Assembly (NCBI RefSeq): GCF_050589705.1
Contig: NZ_JBNGOT010000014.1
Span: 1 to 64,000 of the forward strand
Source of the DNA: Sunxiuqinia rutila
GTDB taxonomy: Bacteria; Bacteroidota; Bacteroidia; Bacteroidales; Prolixibacteraceae
Direction: 5' to 3'
Length of the DNA: 64,000 bases
Positions 26,196 through 35,821 of this stretch are shown here, piece after piece. Made by a program: the position numbers and the translations under genes. The stretch's first letter is position 1. The number at the start of each line of letters is the position of its first letter. The notes beneath the pieces were generated by a model, which saw only the letters and a list, made by a program, of their open reading frames with translations, did no database searches and was not told where the DNA came from.

Positions 26196-27896
26196 ATGAA
26201 AAGAATAAATTCATTTCACAAGATATTGTTGGTATTTGCAATCCTTGCTTTGGCATCGTGCGAAGACCATCTGACAGAGCTGAATATCGACCCGAATGGG
26301 GTTGACCCGGATCTTGTCCAACCCAACTTGGTTGTTCCAACAGTTATTTCTCAAACGGCTCATCCTTACTTGCAGGATAATTATGAAGGCTGGGTAGCTG
26401 GAACCATGCAGTATGTGCAAAAGAGTGGCTGGGGAAGTGAGCTTAATAAATATGATTGGAACAAAGAACGAGGTTGGGATACTTGGTATGCGAACTTGCG
26501 TAATGCGAAGCACCTTTATGAACGATCGATGGAAGAAGGGATGGAGTTTCAGCAAGGAGTTGCTTTGGTGATGCGCGCGTTTAATTATGGTTATATTGTT
26601 GATTCCTGGGGTGATGCTCCCTATGCCAATGCCTTGAATGCCCCCGACGGTGGTCAGGGGGATTTGTTTCCGACTTTTGATTCGCAGGAAACAATTTACA
26701 AAGGAATCATTGAAGAACTAAAAGAAGCCAATACGCTTTTGTCGAAGCCAGCTGGGGCCTACAAAGGAATTCAGCCGAATGCCGATATTCTTTACAGTGG
26801 GAATCCCGAATTGTGGCGAAAATTTGCCAATTCGTTGATGTTGAGGTATTACATGCGACTTTCTGAAAAACTCCCGGACTATGCCAAGCAAGGAATTGAG
26901 GAGATCATGAGTAATGCTTCCAGCTATCCGGTTTTTGCTTCATTTGAAGAGGATGCCATGATGAGCTATGTTGGTTCTTCCAACGCTGATTCGTGGCCAG
27001 CAAATGTCACCTACGACGCTTCAGCCAGCAACTTTAATCGGATTCAGCTTTGTGCTGGTTTCCGCGATGTCTTGGTAGGGCTGGAAGATCCGCGTTTGGA
27101 TGTTTGGTTCAACCCAGTGAAGATGCAAATAAAGGTTTCAGAGGACTACGAAGACGATGTTGTTGTGGATGGAGTTAGGTATTTAAATCCTACTTACATG
27201 GCAGAAAACAACATGGTTTTGTATGCTCCGGATACGTGGGTTGATGATGCCGAAGCTGGTAAAGTATTGGTTGATACGATGGTTTATGTCGGTTTGCCTA
27301 TTGCTTCGACAACTGGAGATGGCTCGGGCTGGAACTTAAATCCAAATCCTATTCAGGGAGGTCCGAATGTACACAACTCTGCTCTGGATGATATTTATAT
27401 GGAGGCCGAAGGTGACTTGCTAAAAGCTCGCTTAATGTCGTATGCTGAAGTCTGTTTCATTTTAGCTGAAGCTGCTCAAAAAGGCTGGAACGTTGGCGAT
27501 CAGCAAAGTTGGTATGAAAAAGGTATAAAAGCTTCGCTGAATACTTGGGAAGTAGGGAATGCTTACAATGATTATGTGACGGTTGCTGGTGTTGCTTTTG
27601 ACGGCTCAATAGAGCAAATTATGGAGCAAAAATGGATCGCCAACTGGACTGTTGCTCATGAAGCATGGTGCGACTGGCGCCGGACAGGATTGCCCCAGCT
27701 AACAGTTGGCAAGAAGGGGGTTCGTGAAGCCATGCCTTTGCGTTTTCAATATGGTGCAAGCGAAAAAGACCGGAATAATGTGAACTACGATGCTGCTATT
27801 CAAAACCTTCAGGAAACGGATTATACCGCGACCGATGGTGAAGATAGCGCATGGTCAAAGTTCTGGCTGCTACAAGGAACTAACAAACCTTATTAA
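26196..27896 (+). CDS. SusD/RagB-like lipoprotein partner of the second tandem SusC
   Basis: 566 residues with lipobox LALASC (C22) followed by EDHLTE. LNIDPNGVDPDLVQPNLVV and the C-terminal AWSKFWLLQGTNKPY make it closest to the SusD at 6163-7824, mirroring the relationship of the partner SusC. It binds ligand at the cell surface. The metallophosphoesterase gene begins 126 bp downstream, past a hairpin at 27920-27950. Confidence 0.93.
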   Translation: MKRINSFHKILLVFAILALASCEDHLTELNIDPNGVDPDLVQPNLVVPTVISQTAHPYLQDNYEGWVAGTMQYVQKSGWGSELNKYDWNKERGWDTWYANLRNAKHLYERSMEEGMEFQQGVALVMRAFNYGYIVDSWGDAPYANALNAPDGGQGDLFPTFDSQETIYKGIIEELKEANTLLSKPAGAYKGIQPNADILYSGNPELWRKFANSLMLRYYMRLSEKLPDYAKQGIEEIMSNASSYPVFASFEEDAMMSYVGSSNADSWPANVTYDASASNFNRIQLCAGFRDVLVGLEDPRLDVWFNPVKMQIKVSEDYEDDVVVDGVRYLNPTYMAENNMVLYAPDTWVDDAEAGKVLVDTMVYVGLPIASTTGDGSGWNLNPNPIQGGPNVHNSALDDIYMEAEGDLLKARLMSYAEVCFILAEAAQKGWNVGDQQSWYEKGIKASLNTWEVGNAYNDYVTVAGVAFDGSIEQIMEQKWIANWTVAHEAWCDWRRTGLPQLTVGKKGVREAMPLRFQYGASEKDRNNVNYDAAIQNLQETDYTATDGEDSAWSKFWLLQGTNKPY

Positions 27897-27919
27897 GGTT
27901 CTACAACCAACTATAAATG

Positions 27920-27950
27920 ATCAGCGGGGGCGCCATGCACCTCCGCTGAT
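27920..27950 (+). terminator. Hairpin between second SusD and the phosphoesterase cluster
   Basis: atcagcggggg (27920-27930) pairs with cctccgctgat (27940-27950) with one G-T. No T-run follows, so it may be an mRNA stability element or partial terminator that sets SusC/SusD expression above that of the downstream enzymes. Confidence 0.45.
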
Positions 27951-28022
27951 TCAATGTATAACGACCGAAGTCTCCGGTACTTAGCCAAGCTGCTTAGTTT
28001 CAGGGGATGTTAAAACTAATCA

Positions 28023-29558
28023 ATGATAATTCGACGTATATTAATCTTGGGATGCTTGCTGGCGAGTTCGCTGGGGATTGCACAGGCAAAATCATTTTCG
28101 GATGGATTTGTCTATCTCGATCAAAACAAGAATGGCCAATTGGATTCCGGAGAACCTGGCGTGAAGGGGGTTTCTGTCTCCAATGGTTTGGAAGTCATTC
28201 AAACCGATGCTGATGGTTATTGGAAATTGCCTGTTCGAAATGAAGAGGCAATCTTCGTGGTCAAACCAGCTGGCTATCAGGTTGGGGTTAAAAGCAATCA
28301 ACTGCCAAAACATTATTTCTTATTTGATGATGTTGAGCAGGCTGCAAAAAACAAAAGCAAGCTGAACTTTCCATTGCAACGGAATGATGAACCGCAGCAG
28401 TTTGACGTGCTTTTCTGGGGCGATCCGCAGGCTCGTGGCATGAAGGAGGTGGAGTACATTGCCCATGATGTGGTGGAGGAATGTCTGGCAACGGAGGCTC
28501 GCTTTGGAGTTAGCCTTGGAGACTTGGTTGCCGATGATCCGCTTTTGATGGATAGCATCAGTCAATACATTGGTCATATCGGAATTCCGTGGTACAATAT
28601 TTTTGGGAATCATGACAACGACCGTCAGGCTAAATCAAATCAAGAGCGGGATGATACATTTGAGCGCTTCTTTGGGCCAAGTACCTATGCTTTCGAATAC
28701 GGGCAGGTGGTTTTTATTGCCTTGAACAATATTTTTTATGGTGATGATGGCCGTTATTCTCCACACTTTACAAGCGAGCAGATTGCTTTTGCCAAAAGCT
28801 ATTTGCGAGCTGTTCCCGCAGATAAACTGGTGGTTTTAATGATGCATGCTCCTATCATTGAATGTGATAATAAGGAGGCTATGCTGGAACTGATTCAGGA
28901 TCGAAAGCATACCTTCTCCATTTCCGGACATGCGCATGAGCAAGCTCATTTATTTTTGGATGCTGGCCAGGGATGGCAGGGGGCTGAAGCCCATCACCAC
29001 TTGGTGAATGCAACGGTTTGTGGTAGCTGGTGGTGTGGTTTGAAGGACGAACTCGGAATACCTCATGCAACGATGAATGACGGAGCCCCCAATGGGTACT
29101 CGATTGTGAGCTTCGATGAAAATAGCTACAAAATTCGATTTAAAGCAGCAAGGCGTCCGGCGGATTACCAGATGAATATCTACTTGCCAGAGCAAATTGA
29201 TGCAGCCAAAACTGGCGAGCAAGTGGTTGTGGTGAATGTATTTGCCGGATCGGAAAAATCAGTTGTCGAAATGCAAGTGAATGGACAAGGATCGTGGTTC
29301 AACTTAGAAAAAAAGGATCAAATTGACCCGCAAAGCTTACAAGTACATCTGTTAAACCCTTACCTGGAACTGGAGAAAGGGGATCATAAATTAGAAGATG
29401 TACTTGGTTATCCGATGGATTATCCGAGCGTTTCAACGCATATGTGGGAAGGGAAGCTTCCCGATAATTTGACCTCGGGAGTTTATAAACTTACCGTTCG
29501 AACCAAGGATATGTTTGGACAGGAATGGAGAGCCCATCGCTTATTCCGAGTAAATTAA
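28023..29558 (+). CDS. Three-domain secreted metallophosphoesterase (MetallophosN-Metallophos-MetallophosC)
   Basis: 511 residues with a signal peptide ending near residue 22 (LGIAQAK). An N-terminal beta-sandwich with an SdrD-B-like start (GFVYLDQNKNGQLDSGEPGV) spans about residues 25-105 and matches the domain often found before calcineurin-type phosphoesterases. Catalytic motifs: WGDPQ (D134), LGDLVADD, FGNHDND, MMHAPI, GHAHEQAH. The last 150 residues (from about PNGYSIVSFDENSY) form a C-terminal domain typical of the same family. It should cleave phosphate esters or phosphodiesters outside the cytoplasm. It is the first of seven same-strand genes encoding exported proteins. Confidence 0.85.
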   Translation: MIIRRILILGCLLASSLGIAQAKSFSDGFVYLDQNKNGQLDSGEPGVKGVSVSNGLEVIQTDADGYWKLPVRNEEAIFVVKPAGYQVGVKSNQLPKHYFLFDDVEQAAKNKSKLNFPLQRNDEPQQFDVLFWGDPQARGMKEVEYIAHDVVEECLATEARFGVSLGDLVADDPLLMDSISQYIGHIGIPWYNIFGNHDNDRQAKSNQERDDTFERFFGPSTYAFEYGQVVFIALNNIFYGDDGRYSPHFTSEQIAFAKSYLRAVPADKLVVLMMHAPIIECDNKEAMLELIQDRKHTFSISGHAHEQAHLFLDAGQGWQGAEAHHHLVNATVCGSWWCGLKDELGIPHATMNDGAPNGYSIVSFDENSYKIRFKAARRPADYQMNIYLPEQIDAAKTGEQVVVVNVFAGSEKSVVEMQVNGQGSWFNLEKKDQIDPQSLQVHLLNPYLELEKGDHKLEDVLGYPMDYPSVSTHMWEGKLPDNLTSGVYKLTVRTKDMFGQEWRAHRLFRVN

Positions 29559-29587
29559 GCTATAAAAGAATTGGTATAAACACATTG

Positions 29588-30994
29588 ATGAATGCCGCAA
29601 ATCTGAAATATCGCCCCCTTGTTTTTTGCCTACTCTTTGTGCTGGCAGTCACCGTGATTGGCTGTACTTCAAAAACTTCAATCCAAACAAATAAGAATCG
29701 ACGACTCATGAGCGAACAGCAACTTTCCTTCTCCGAAAAAAATCATGCCTTGGATAACAACGATAATTTCTCTCCGGATGATCGTTTCTTATGCTACGAT
29801 ACGCGCGGAACCGTCTTTAATAGCGACTTGGCTAATTGTCAATCCATCGAAAAAATAGAGCTGGCAACTGGTAAGGAAACGGTGCTTTGGATGCCGGAAT
29901 CCGTTACCGGAGTGCAGGCTGCTCCGGGGGTTGCGGCAGTATCATGGCACCCCAGTGAAAATAAGGTGGCTTTCATTCATGGACCGATGTTGAATGAGGT
30001 TGAGGAGCGTGGCTATTACGGCATTCGTAATCGGAATGGAGCCGAGGTCAGTGCTGATGGAGCGGGCCACTTTCAATGGCTCGATAAGCGAGCAGTTGCT
30101 ACCGATCGGCCAACAATCTCCGGGGCCCATCGGGGAGGAACGCATCGGCATGAATATTCGAAGGATGGCTTGCGAATTGGATTTACCTACGATGATTTTT
30201 TGTGCCCGGAGTATGATCGGACCATTGGTTACATGGAGCCAAACTTGAAGGCTCCCAAAGGAGCTTCGCATTACTTTGCGGTGTTGCTAAAACCTGCACA
30301 AAAAGGGAAATCAAAGGCTGGTGAAATTGAACGGGCTTTTGGGGATTCCTGGCTTGGTCGAAAAGGTACCATGCGGGCTTTTGTGGGGAAGGTAAGAGCC
30401 GAAAATGGTCGTGATTATCAGCAGGATTTATTTGTGGCTGATGTCCCCGAAAATGTTGTGATTACAACGGCCTATTCCGGTGATGCAATCCATTTCCCGG
30501 AACCGCCTGAAGGGGTTTCCATTCGTCGGTTGACACATGCCGGTGGGGGCTCCGGTATTGTGCGCGGATCGGCAGATGGCCGCTACATTGCATACTTGGC
30601 AAAAGATAAATCGGGAATTAATCAATTGTGGATTATCGCGGCTGAGGGGAGTGATCAAGCCACGCAGAAAGAATTGCTACCTCTGCAGGTTAGCAGCTTT
30701 CGGTCGGATGCGTCGGATTTACGCTGGCATCCTTCCGGCAATTGGATTTTTTGTCTGGTTGATGGGAATCTACTTGCCTCTTATGTCCAACAAGGGCCAC
30801 ATTTTGGGAAAGCCTTCTGGCTTACGGACGATTCCAAACAACGCAGCCAGTTGGTGGTGTCCAACAATGGCCAGCTAGCCGCTTATAATATGGAAGTAGA
30901 CAATAGTGAATCGGATACCTCAACCAGTTTTTTACAAATATTTACGCTACAGTTAGACCTGGAAAAGCTTGATGCAGCGTTGAGTGAAAATTAA
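29588..30994 (+). CDS. DUF3748-like beta-propeller lipoprotein
   Basis: About 468 residues from the ATG at 29588, chosen because it gives a clean lipoprotein signal (VTVIGC). The longer frame from 29525 would overlap the previous gene by 34 bp and bury the signal. The mature start, QLSFSEKNHALDNNDNFSPD, and the repeating PD40/WD40-like strands (WHPSENKVAFIHGP, SADGRYIAYLAKDKSG, WHPSGNWIFCLVDG) resemble the DUF3748 family, which includes E. coli YidR. Family function is unknown. A propeller fold suggests ligand binding or a lyase/hydrolase-like role on the imported substrate. The assignment rests on remembered family patterns. Confidence 0.65.
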   Translation: MNAANLKYRPLVFCLLFVLAVTVIGCTSKTSIQTNKNRRLMSEQQLSFSEKNHALDNNDNFSPDDRFLCYDTRGTVFNSDLANCQSIEKIELATGKETVLWMPESVTGVQAAPGVAAVSWHPSENKVAFIHGPMLNEVEERGYYGIRNRNGAEVSADGAGHFQWLDKRAVATDRPTISGAHRGGTHRHEYSKDGLRIGFTYDDFLCPEYDRTIGYMEPNLKAPKGASHYFAVLLKPAQKGKSKAGEIERAFGDSWLGRKGTMRAFVGKVRAENGRDYQQDLFVADVPENVVITTAYSGDAIHFPEPPEGVSIRRLTHAGGGSGIVRGSADGRYIAYLAKDKSGINQLWIIAAEGSDQATQKELLPLQVSSFRSDASDLRWHPSGNWIFCLVDGNLLASYVQQGPHFGKAFWLTDDSKQRSQLVVSNNGQLAAYNMEVDNSESDTSTSFLQIFTLQLDLEKLDAALSEN

Positions 30995-31054
30995 AACCGA
31001 TAGAAAATCAGTAATAAATATAGTGTAACTTAAACAGAACTTAAACCAATAGAA

Positions 31055-33271
31055 ATGAACAGTAAACGACTTCTCCAATCGGGTATCTTTATCTTGGGGC
31101 TAATGCTTTCCTTGTCTTCCATAGGACAGCGAAAGAGCAACCAAGTTCAAATTCAGGATACCCCTTTTATTCAAGAATACAGTATCAAATACAATTTTAA
31201 CAACGACCGGGTTGAGCTTCAGCGGGTGGCTGCTGATCGCAATGGCTATGTGCAGGTGCTTTCTTCGCATGGTTTGTTGCGACCAAAAGCCGGCCAATTT
31301 CTTTTTCCCGGCGAACTGGTGAAGGATGTGCAGTATTTGCCAACATCGGATAAAGGACTGAAGGATTTGATGAGTCATCAAAAGCAGCTGGTCTATTTGG
31401 ATGACAAGGCTGTGTTGAGTAACGCTTGGGCTGGGAAATTATACCGTCGCCATCAGATCCCTGAAGTGCGTTACTTTGCAGTTGATGATGATTTTACTTT
31501 CCTGATCTCAGATGGGAAGAACTTGCAGTTGCTGGACTGGGACCAGCTGCGATGGTCGGGCGTTGCTGAAGATGAAGTGCGCGCCATTCGCTACGATGCA
31601 TTGAATAAGCTGTATTGGATTTTAGGACAGCATACGGTGTCAACTTTTAATCCAGCTCAAAAAAGGTTGACGACCATTCTGGATGATGCTTCGATAACCT
31701 GTATTGAAGTGGCTGGAGATCAATTGCTCGTTGGAACCAATGATGGTTATTACGAAGTGGATACCAAAACAGGAAAGCCTGGTGCCATTAAACGAAAACT
31801 TCCCTGGAATGAAATTACGACCATTGCCAAGCTGAAGGATGCCTTGTGGTTTGGATCAACGCGCGGTGCATTTAAGCGTAACGACGATGGCAGTTATCGA
31901 TACTACTCGTCCAAACGCTGGCTACCATCTGATGAAGTGATTGACTTGGCTGATGGGCCGGAGAATTCAATCTTGATTTTGACCAACAAAGGCTTGGGGA
32001 AAATCTGTCGCAAGGAAATGACCTTGCATGATAAAGCGATGTATTACGACAAGCAGGTTCGGGAACGTCACATTCGCCATGGCTTTAACGGAACGGTGAG
32101 CAACATGACAGATGGAGATGTTACAAGTGGTAGCCTCCAAACTTCTGACAATGATGGTTTATGGACGACCATGTACTTAGCAGGCGAAGTGTTTCGCTAT
32201 GCGGTAACCGGTTCTTCCGAAGCTTTGCAAAATGTACGCGAATCGTTGGATGCCATGGAGCGGCTTTACTCCATTAATCCTGTTCCCGGTTTTCCGTCGC
32301 GGTCTTTCGAGCGCCGGGGCTATAAATACCACGATAAACCTTGGCGTAGGGCTGAGGATCCGGAATGGGACTGGAAATCGACAACCAGCAGCGATGAAGC
32401 TATTGGACACATCTTTGCCTTTGGGGCCATTGCAGAGTTGATTGCTGAACCGGACTTGAAAAATAAAGCCATTACTTTGATCGACACCTTGATGTCGCAT
32501 GCTTTGAAGCACGACCATTATTTGGTGGACTGGAATGGTGAGCCGACGGTGTGGGGACGCTGGAATCCAGAATATGTGAATGCCCGCCCAATCATGGTTG
32601 GCGACCGGAAGATTAACTCCAGTAACTACATTGGGATGTTGCAAACCGCCTATCATTTCACCCAAAAAGAAAAGTACAAGAAAGCCGCCTTTCAACTGAT
32701 GGAGGAGCATGGTTATTACGAGAATCTGATGCGGCCGATGAAAGAAATTGGCCCTGCACCGGAGGATGCCGACGATTGGAGTAAAATGCTATCCAGCGGC
32801 TGGAACCATTCGGACGATGAAATGTACTACTGCGGTTATTGGGGACTTTATCGTTACGCTTTCAACGACACGCTGAAGGCGAATTATAAAAAGGCCATTG
32901 TGGACCATTGGGAACATGAGCGTCCGGAGAAAGAAGGGCTTTGGAATATCATGACGGCCTTGGTTGGAAAAGATAACTACGATTTTGAAGAGGCGATTTG
33001 GTACCTGAGAGAATACCCTCTGGACCTGATTGATTGGGGCATTCAAAATAGCCATCGCAAGGATATTGAGTTTGTGGAGCCCAACTTTAGAAAGCAGACC
33101 ATCCGGGAAGTGTTGCCGGCAGGAGAGTTACGGGTGTCCCGTCACAATGCTAACCGGTTTGACCTGGACAGCAATGGCCGCGGACATGCCGAATACAGTG
33201 CGGGCGATATTTGGCTGCTTCCATACTGGATTGGCCGTTACCTGGGAGTTATCAGTGAGCCTCAAAAGTAA
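31055..33271 (+). CDS. Secreted protein joining a Reg_prop-like propeller to a helical-barrel domain, paralogue 1
   Basis: 738 residues with a signal peptide ending near residue 24 (LSLSSIGQ). Residues about 30-325 contain propeller blades of the kind found in sensor domains of hybrid two-component systems (LLVGTNDGYYEVDTKTG, LWFGSTRGAFKRNDDGSY). Residues about 335-735 are helical with aromatic and acidic motifs as in (alpha/alpha)6 glycosidases and lyases: TSDNDGLWTTMYLAGE, TSSDEAIGHIFAFGA, VWGRWNPEYVN, IDWGIQNSHRKD. There is no kinase or DNA-binding domain, so this is not a sensor. It is paralogous to the next gene. Conserved D, E, W and H residues suggest a carbohydrate-active or related enzyme of unknown specificity. 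I do not recognise a named family. Confidence 0.7.
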   Translation: MNSKRLLQSGIFILGLMLSLSSIGQRKSNQVQIQDTPFIQEYSIKYNFNNDRVELQRVAADRNGYVQVLSSHGLLRPKAGQFLFPGELVKDVQYLPTSDKGLKDLMSHQKQLVYLDDKAVLSNAWAGKLYRRHQIPEVRYFAVDDDFTFLISDGKNLQLLDWDQLRWSGVAEDEVRAIRYDALNKLYWILGQHTVSTFNPAQKRLTTILDDASITCIEVAGDQLLVGTNDGYYEVDTKTGKPGAIKRKLPWNEITTIAKLKDALWFGSTRGAFKRNDDGSYRYYSSKRWLPSDEVIDLADGPENSILILTNKGLGKICRKEMTLHDKAMYYDKQVRERHIRHGFNGTVSNMTDGDVTSGSLQTSDNDGLWTTMYLAGEVFRYAVTGSSEALQNVRESLDAMERLYSINPVPGFPSRSFERRGYKYHDKPWRRAEDPEWDWKSTTSSDEAIGHIFAFGAIAELIAEPDLKNKAITLIDTLMSHALKHDHYLVDWNGEPTVWGRWNPEYVNARPIMVGDRKINSSNYIGMLQTAYHFTQKEKYKKAAFQLMEEHGYYENLMRPMKEIGPAPEDADDWSKMLSSGWNHSDDEMYYCGYWGLYRYAFNDTLKANYKKAIVDHWEHERPEKEGLWNIMTALVGKDNYDFEEAIWYLREYPLDLIDWGIQNSHRKDIEFVEPNFRKQTIREVLPAGELRVSRHNANRFDLDSNGRGHAEYSAGDIWLLPYWIGRYLGVISEPQK

Positions 33272-33454
33272 GTTTGATTTTCAAACGAAATAAAGACACT
33301 AACGAGATCGGCGCTGAAGCCGGTTCAATAAAGAATAAGGTTGTTTTGGTTTAGTTTGATAAGATGGCGTACTTAAACTGCTCAGCGATTTGGGTACGCC
33401 ACTTACTTTCTTTCCAAACAACCACGAATTACAAACTTTTGAAAGGAACAAACG

Positions 33455-35773
33455 ATGGATTTACAAGCTGTTTTTCGAAATTGGGTTATTGGTTGCATAC
33501 TGGTAGTTGGAGTGCTTGGAAGCGTGCTTGCGCAACCGCTCTACCAAGTGGATCAGCAACTTTGGAAGCCTCAAAAAGATGAAGTTTTCCTGCAAGAATC
33601 GGTTCAGAAAATTCCAACCGATGAGCCGGTAACGGCTGTGGCTGCTACGCAGGGAACTTGCTATGCCTTAGTTGGCAAGCAGCTCTTCCAGGTGGAAGAT
33701 GGAAAACTTCTTTCTGCCTCTCAGGCTCCCGAGCAGGTTGTTCGGCTGAAGGCTGCTGGTGGGGCCGTTTGGGCGCTGACTTCCCACGGAATTTATCGCA
33801 ACCAGGGGAAAGCCTGGAAATTAATTGACAAGCAAATTTTTGTTGATGTGTGTATGCATGCCGGCGCTTTGCATGCAGCGACTTCTGAAGAGATTTTCCG
33901 ATTGGAAAATGATCGCTTTGTAAGTACCAAACCCGAAGGAGGTTATTACACCAGCAACATGACCATGTTAATGGAAGATGGCACGCAGCTTCATGCTGAT
34001 CCGGTGCGTTTAGGCCCCATTGATCATATCGAATCGTACAGCGGAACCTTATATATTTTGCGCCCGGGTCGGATCGTTTTATTTGATGGCAAAACAGTGA
34101 ATGATGACTTTGTCGATTGGGGTGTTCTTCCTTCACGAAATACGCGTGACTTTCTGAGTTATGGTAGTCGTTTGTTTATTGCGACCGACCGTGGTTTGGG
34201 GGTGTTGCAAGGGGCAGCGCTGAAAACCATTCGGGGAGAAGATGGCTTGCCGGTTGAAAATACAACCTGCCTGGAGCGAGGCTTTGATCAGGATATTTGG
34301 ATTGGCACCGAGCGTGGAGCCGTGCGTATGTTGAATGACGAGTGGCATTATTTCGGAGCGGATATCTGGCTTCCGGATAACCGGGTGAATGCCCTGGCTG
34401 TTGACAACCAGCAAGTGTTTATTGCAACAAATGGAGGGCTGTCAATTCTTTCTTATGAGCCATATACTTTGCAGAAGAAAGCGGCCTATTATGAGCATCA
34501 CCTGGAAGCGTGGGGGCATAAACGAATGGGCTTCATCCATACACTTGATTTGGAAAATGGGGAGTGGGTGCGTGAGATCAGCGATAACGACGGTTCGCAT
34601 ACGGCTTCTTACCTGGCTGCTATGTGCTACAAATATGCGGTTACGGGAGATAAACAGGCCCGGGAGGAAGCGGTGGAGTCATTTAAAGCCATGCTTTGGT
34701 TGGAGCAAGTAACACCCATTGATGGATTTTTTGCGCGTTCCATTTGGTCAATAACAGGCGATAAGGGGGAGATGGGAAAACATGGATCAGGTGGCTTGCC
34801 TGCCAAGTGGTATCCAACTCCCGATGGCAAGTGGTATTGGAAAGGGGATACCTCCAGCGATGAGGCCATTGCCCATTTTTATTCGGTGTCCTTGTTTCAC
34901 GATTTAGTAGCCGATGGAAAAGAAAAAGAAATGGCGCGGGAGCACCTGGCAAAAATCTCCAACTACATCATCGACTGTGGATGGACCTTGCACGATATGG
35001 ATGGTAAGCCAACCCGCTGGGGCCGGTGGAATCCGGAATACTTGTTAAGGCCTTATGGATACGTTGATCGTGGCGTAAACGGATTGGAGGCGCTGACTTT
35101 TATGCAAACGGCCTTGGCGCTCACCGGAAATCAGAAGTTTGCTGATGGTTACCAGCAATTGATTGATTGGGGCTATCCGGCCAATACCATTCGGCAAAAG
35201 AATGTGTTTCCACCCGAGAACCTTGCGCCTTGGGACGATGAACTGGCTTTTTACAGCTACTACACCTTGTTGCGTTATGAGAAAGATCCGGTTTTGCGAT
35301 CGGTGTACTTGCGCAGCCTGGAACGTACCTGGGAGGTGAAACGCATGGAGCACATTCCCTGGTTCAACTTTGCTTATGGTGTGATTACCGGCAACGACTG
35401 CGATGTGCAGGCATCAGTGGAGCACCTGAGGGCATGGACGCTTGATCCAACGGAGCATACCTTTCGGAATTCACATCGCGATGATTTGCATGTTGAAGCA
35501 GGCTACACGTCGTACGAAGGCGGGCTGAAAGCGATTTCTCCCCGCGAAAAGAATGTGGTTCGGGGAAGCCGCAATGCTGTTGTTTTGGACGGAGGACGCC
35601 ATGGGCATCGGATTATGGAGCCCACCGGCTTTGTTCGGGACTACTGGATGGGGCGTTACCATGGCTTTATTGAAGCGCCGGAAACCAACGATCCGAAGCT
35701 GTTAGATGTGGAAGTTGGAGACCCCGAGGGTGCTGCACCCTACCCGGGGCCGTCACGTCCGAAAGTATATTAA
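33455..35773 (+). CDS. Secreted protein joining a Reg_prop-like propeller to a helical-barrel domain, paralogue 2
   Basis: 772 residues with a signal peptide ending near residue 26 (GSVLAQPL). The propeller region at about 40-345 has clear blades (LFIATDRGLGVLQGAAL, IWIGTERGAVRMLNDEW, VFIATNGGLSIL). The helical region at about 355-745 shares motifs with paralogue 1: ISDNDGSHTASYLAAM, TSSDEAIAHFYSVS, TRWGRWNPEYLL, FRNSHRDDLHVEAGY. Conservation of DNDG, SSDEA, WGRWNPEY and NSHR-D between two otherwise divergent proteins points to an active or binding site in the helical cavity. Spacing from paralogue 1 is 183 bp without a clear promoter. A 72-codon ORF at 33364-33582 is a shadow. Confidence 0.7.
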   Translation: MDLQAVFRNWVIGCILVVGVLGSVLAQPLYQVDQQLWKPQKDEVFLQESVQKIPTDEPVTAVAATQGTCYALVGKQLFQVEDGKLLSASQAPEQVVRLKAAGGAVWALTSHGIYRNQGKAWKLIDKQIFVDVCMHAGALHAATSEEIFRLENDRFVSTKPEGGYYTSNMTMLMEDGTQLHADPVRLGPIDHIESYSGTLYILRPGRIVLFDGKTVNDDFVDWGVLPSRNTRDFLSYGSRLFIATDRGLGVLQGAALKTIRGEDGLPVENTTCLERGFDQDIWIGTERGAVRMLNDEWHYFGADIWLPDNRVNALAVDNQQVFIATNGGLSILSYEPYTLQKKAAYYEHHLEAWGHKRMGFIHTLDLENGEWVREISDNDGSHTASYLAAMCYKYAVTGDKQAREEAVESFKAMLWLEQVTPIDGFFARSIWSITGDKGEMGKHGSGGLPAKWYPTPDGKWYWKGDTSSDEAIAHFYSVSLFHDLVADGKEKEMAREHLAKISNYIIDCGWTLHDMDGKPTRWGRWNPEYLLRPYGYVDRGVNGLEALTFMQTALALTGNQKFADGYQQLIDWGYPANTIRQKNVFPPENLAPWDDELAFYSYYTLLRYEKDPVLRSVYLRSLERTWEVKRMEHIPWFNFAYGVITGNDCDVQASVEHLRAWTLDPTEHTFRNSHRDDLHVEAGYTSYEGGLKAISPREKNVVRGSRNAVVLDGGRHGHRIMEPTGFVRDYWMGRYHGFIEAPETNDPKLLDVEVGDPEGAAPYPGPSRPKVY

Positions 35774-35821
35774 TTGAAATTATTCAAACAAAATTAGAGC
35801 TAATACCCAAGAGATTGACTT

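Noticed and set aside
32177..32710. 177-codon minus-strand ORF inside propeller/barrel paralogue 1
   Set aside because: Antisense shadow of a gene whose protein motifs are clearly conserved with its paralogue.
33645..34136. 163-codon minus-strand ORF inside paralogue 2
   Set aside because: Antisense shadow; composition typical of a translated wrong frame.
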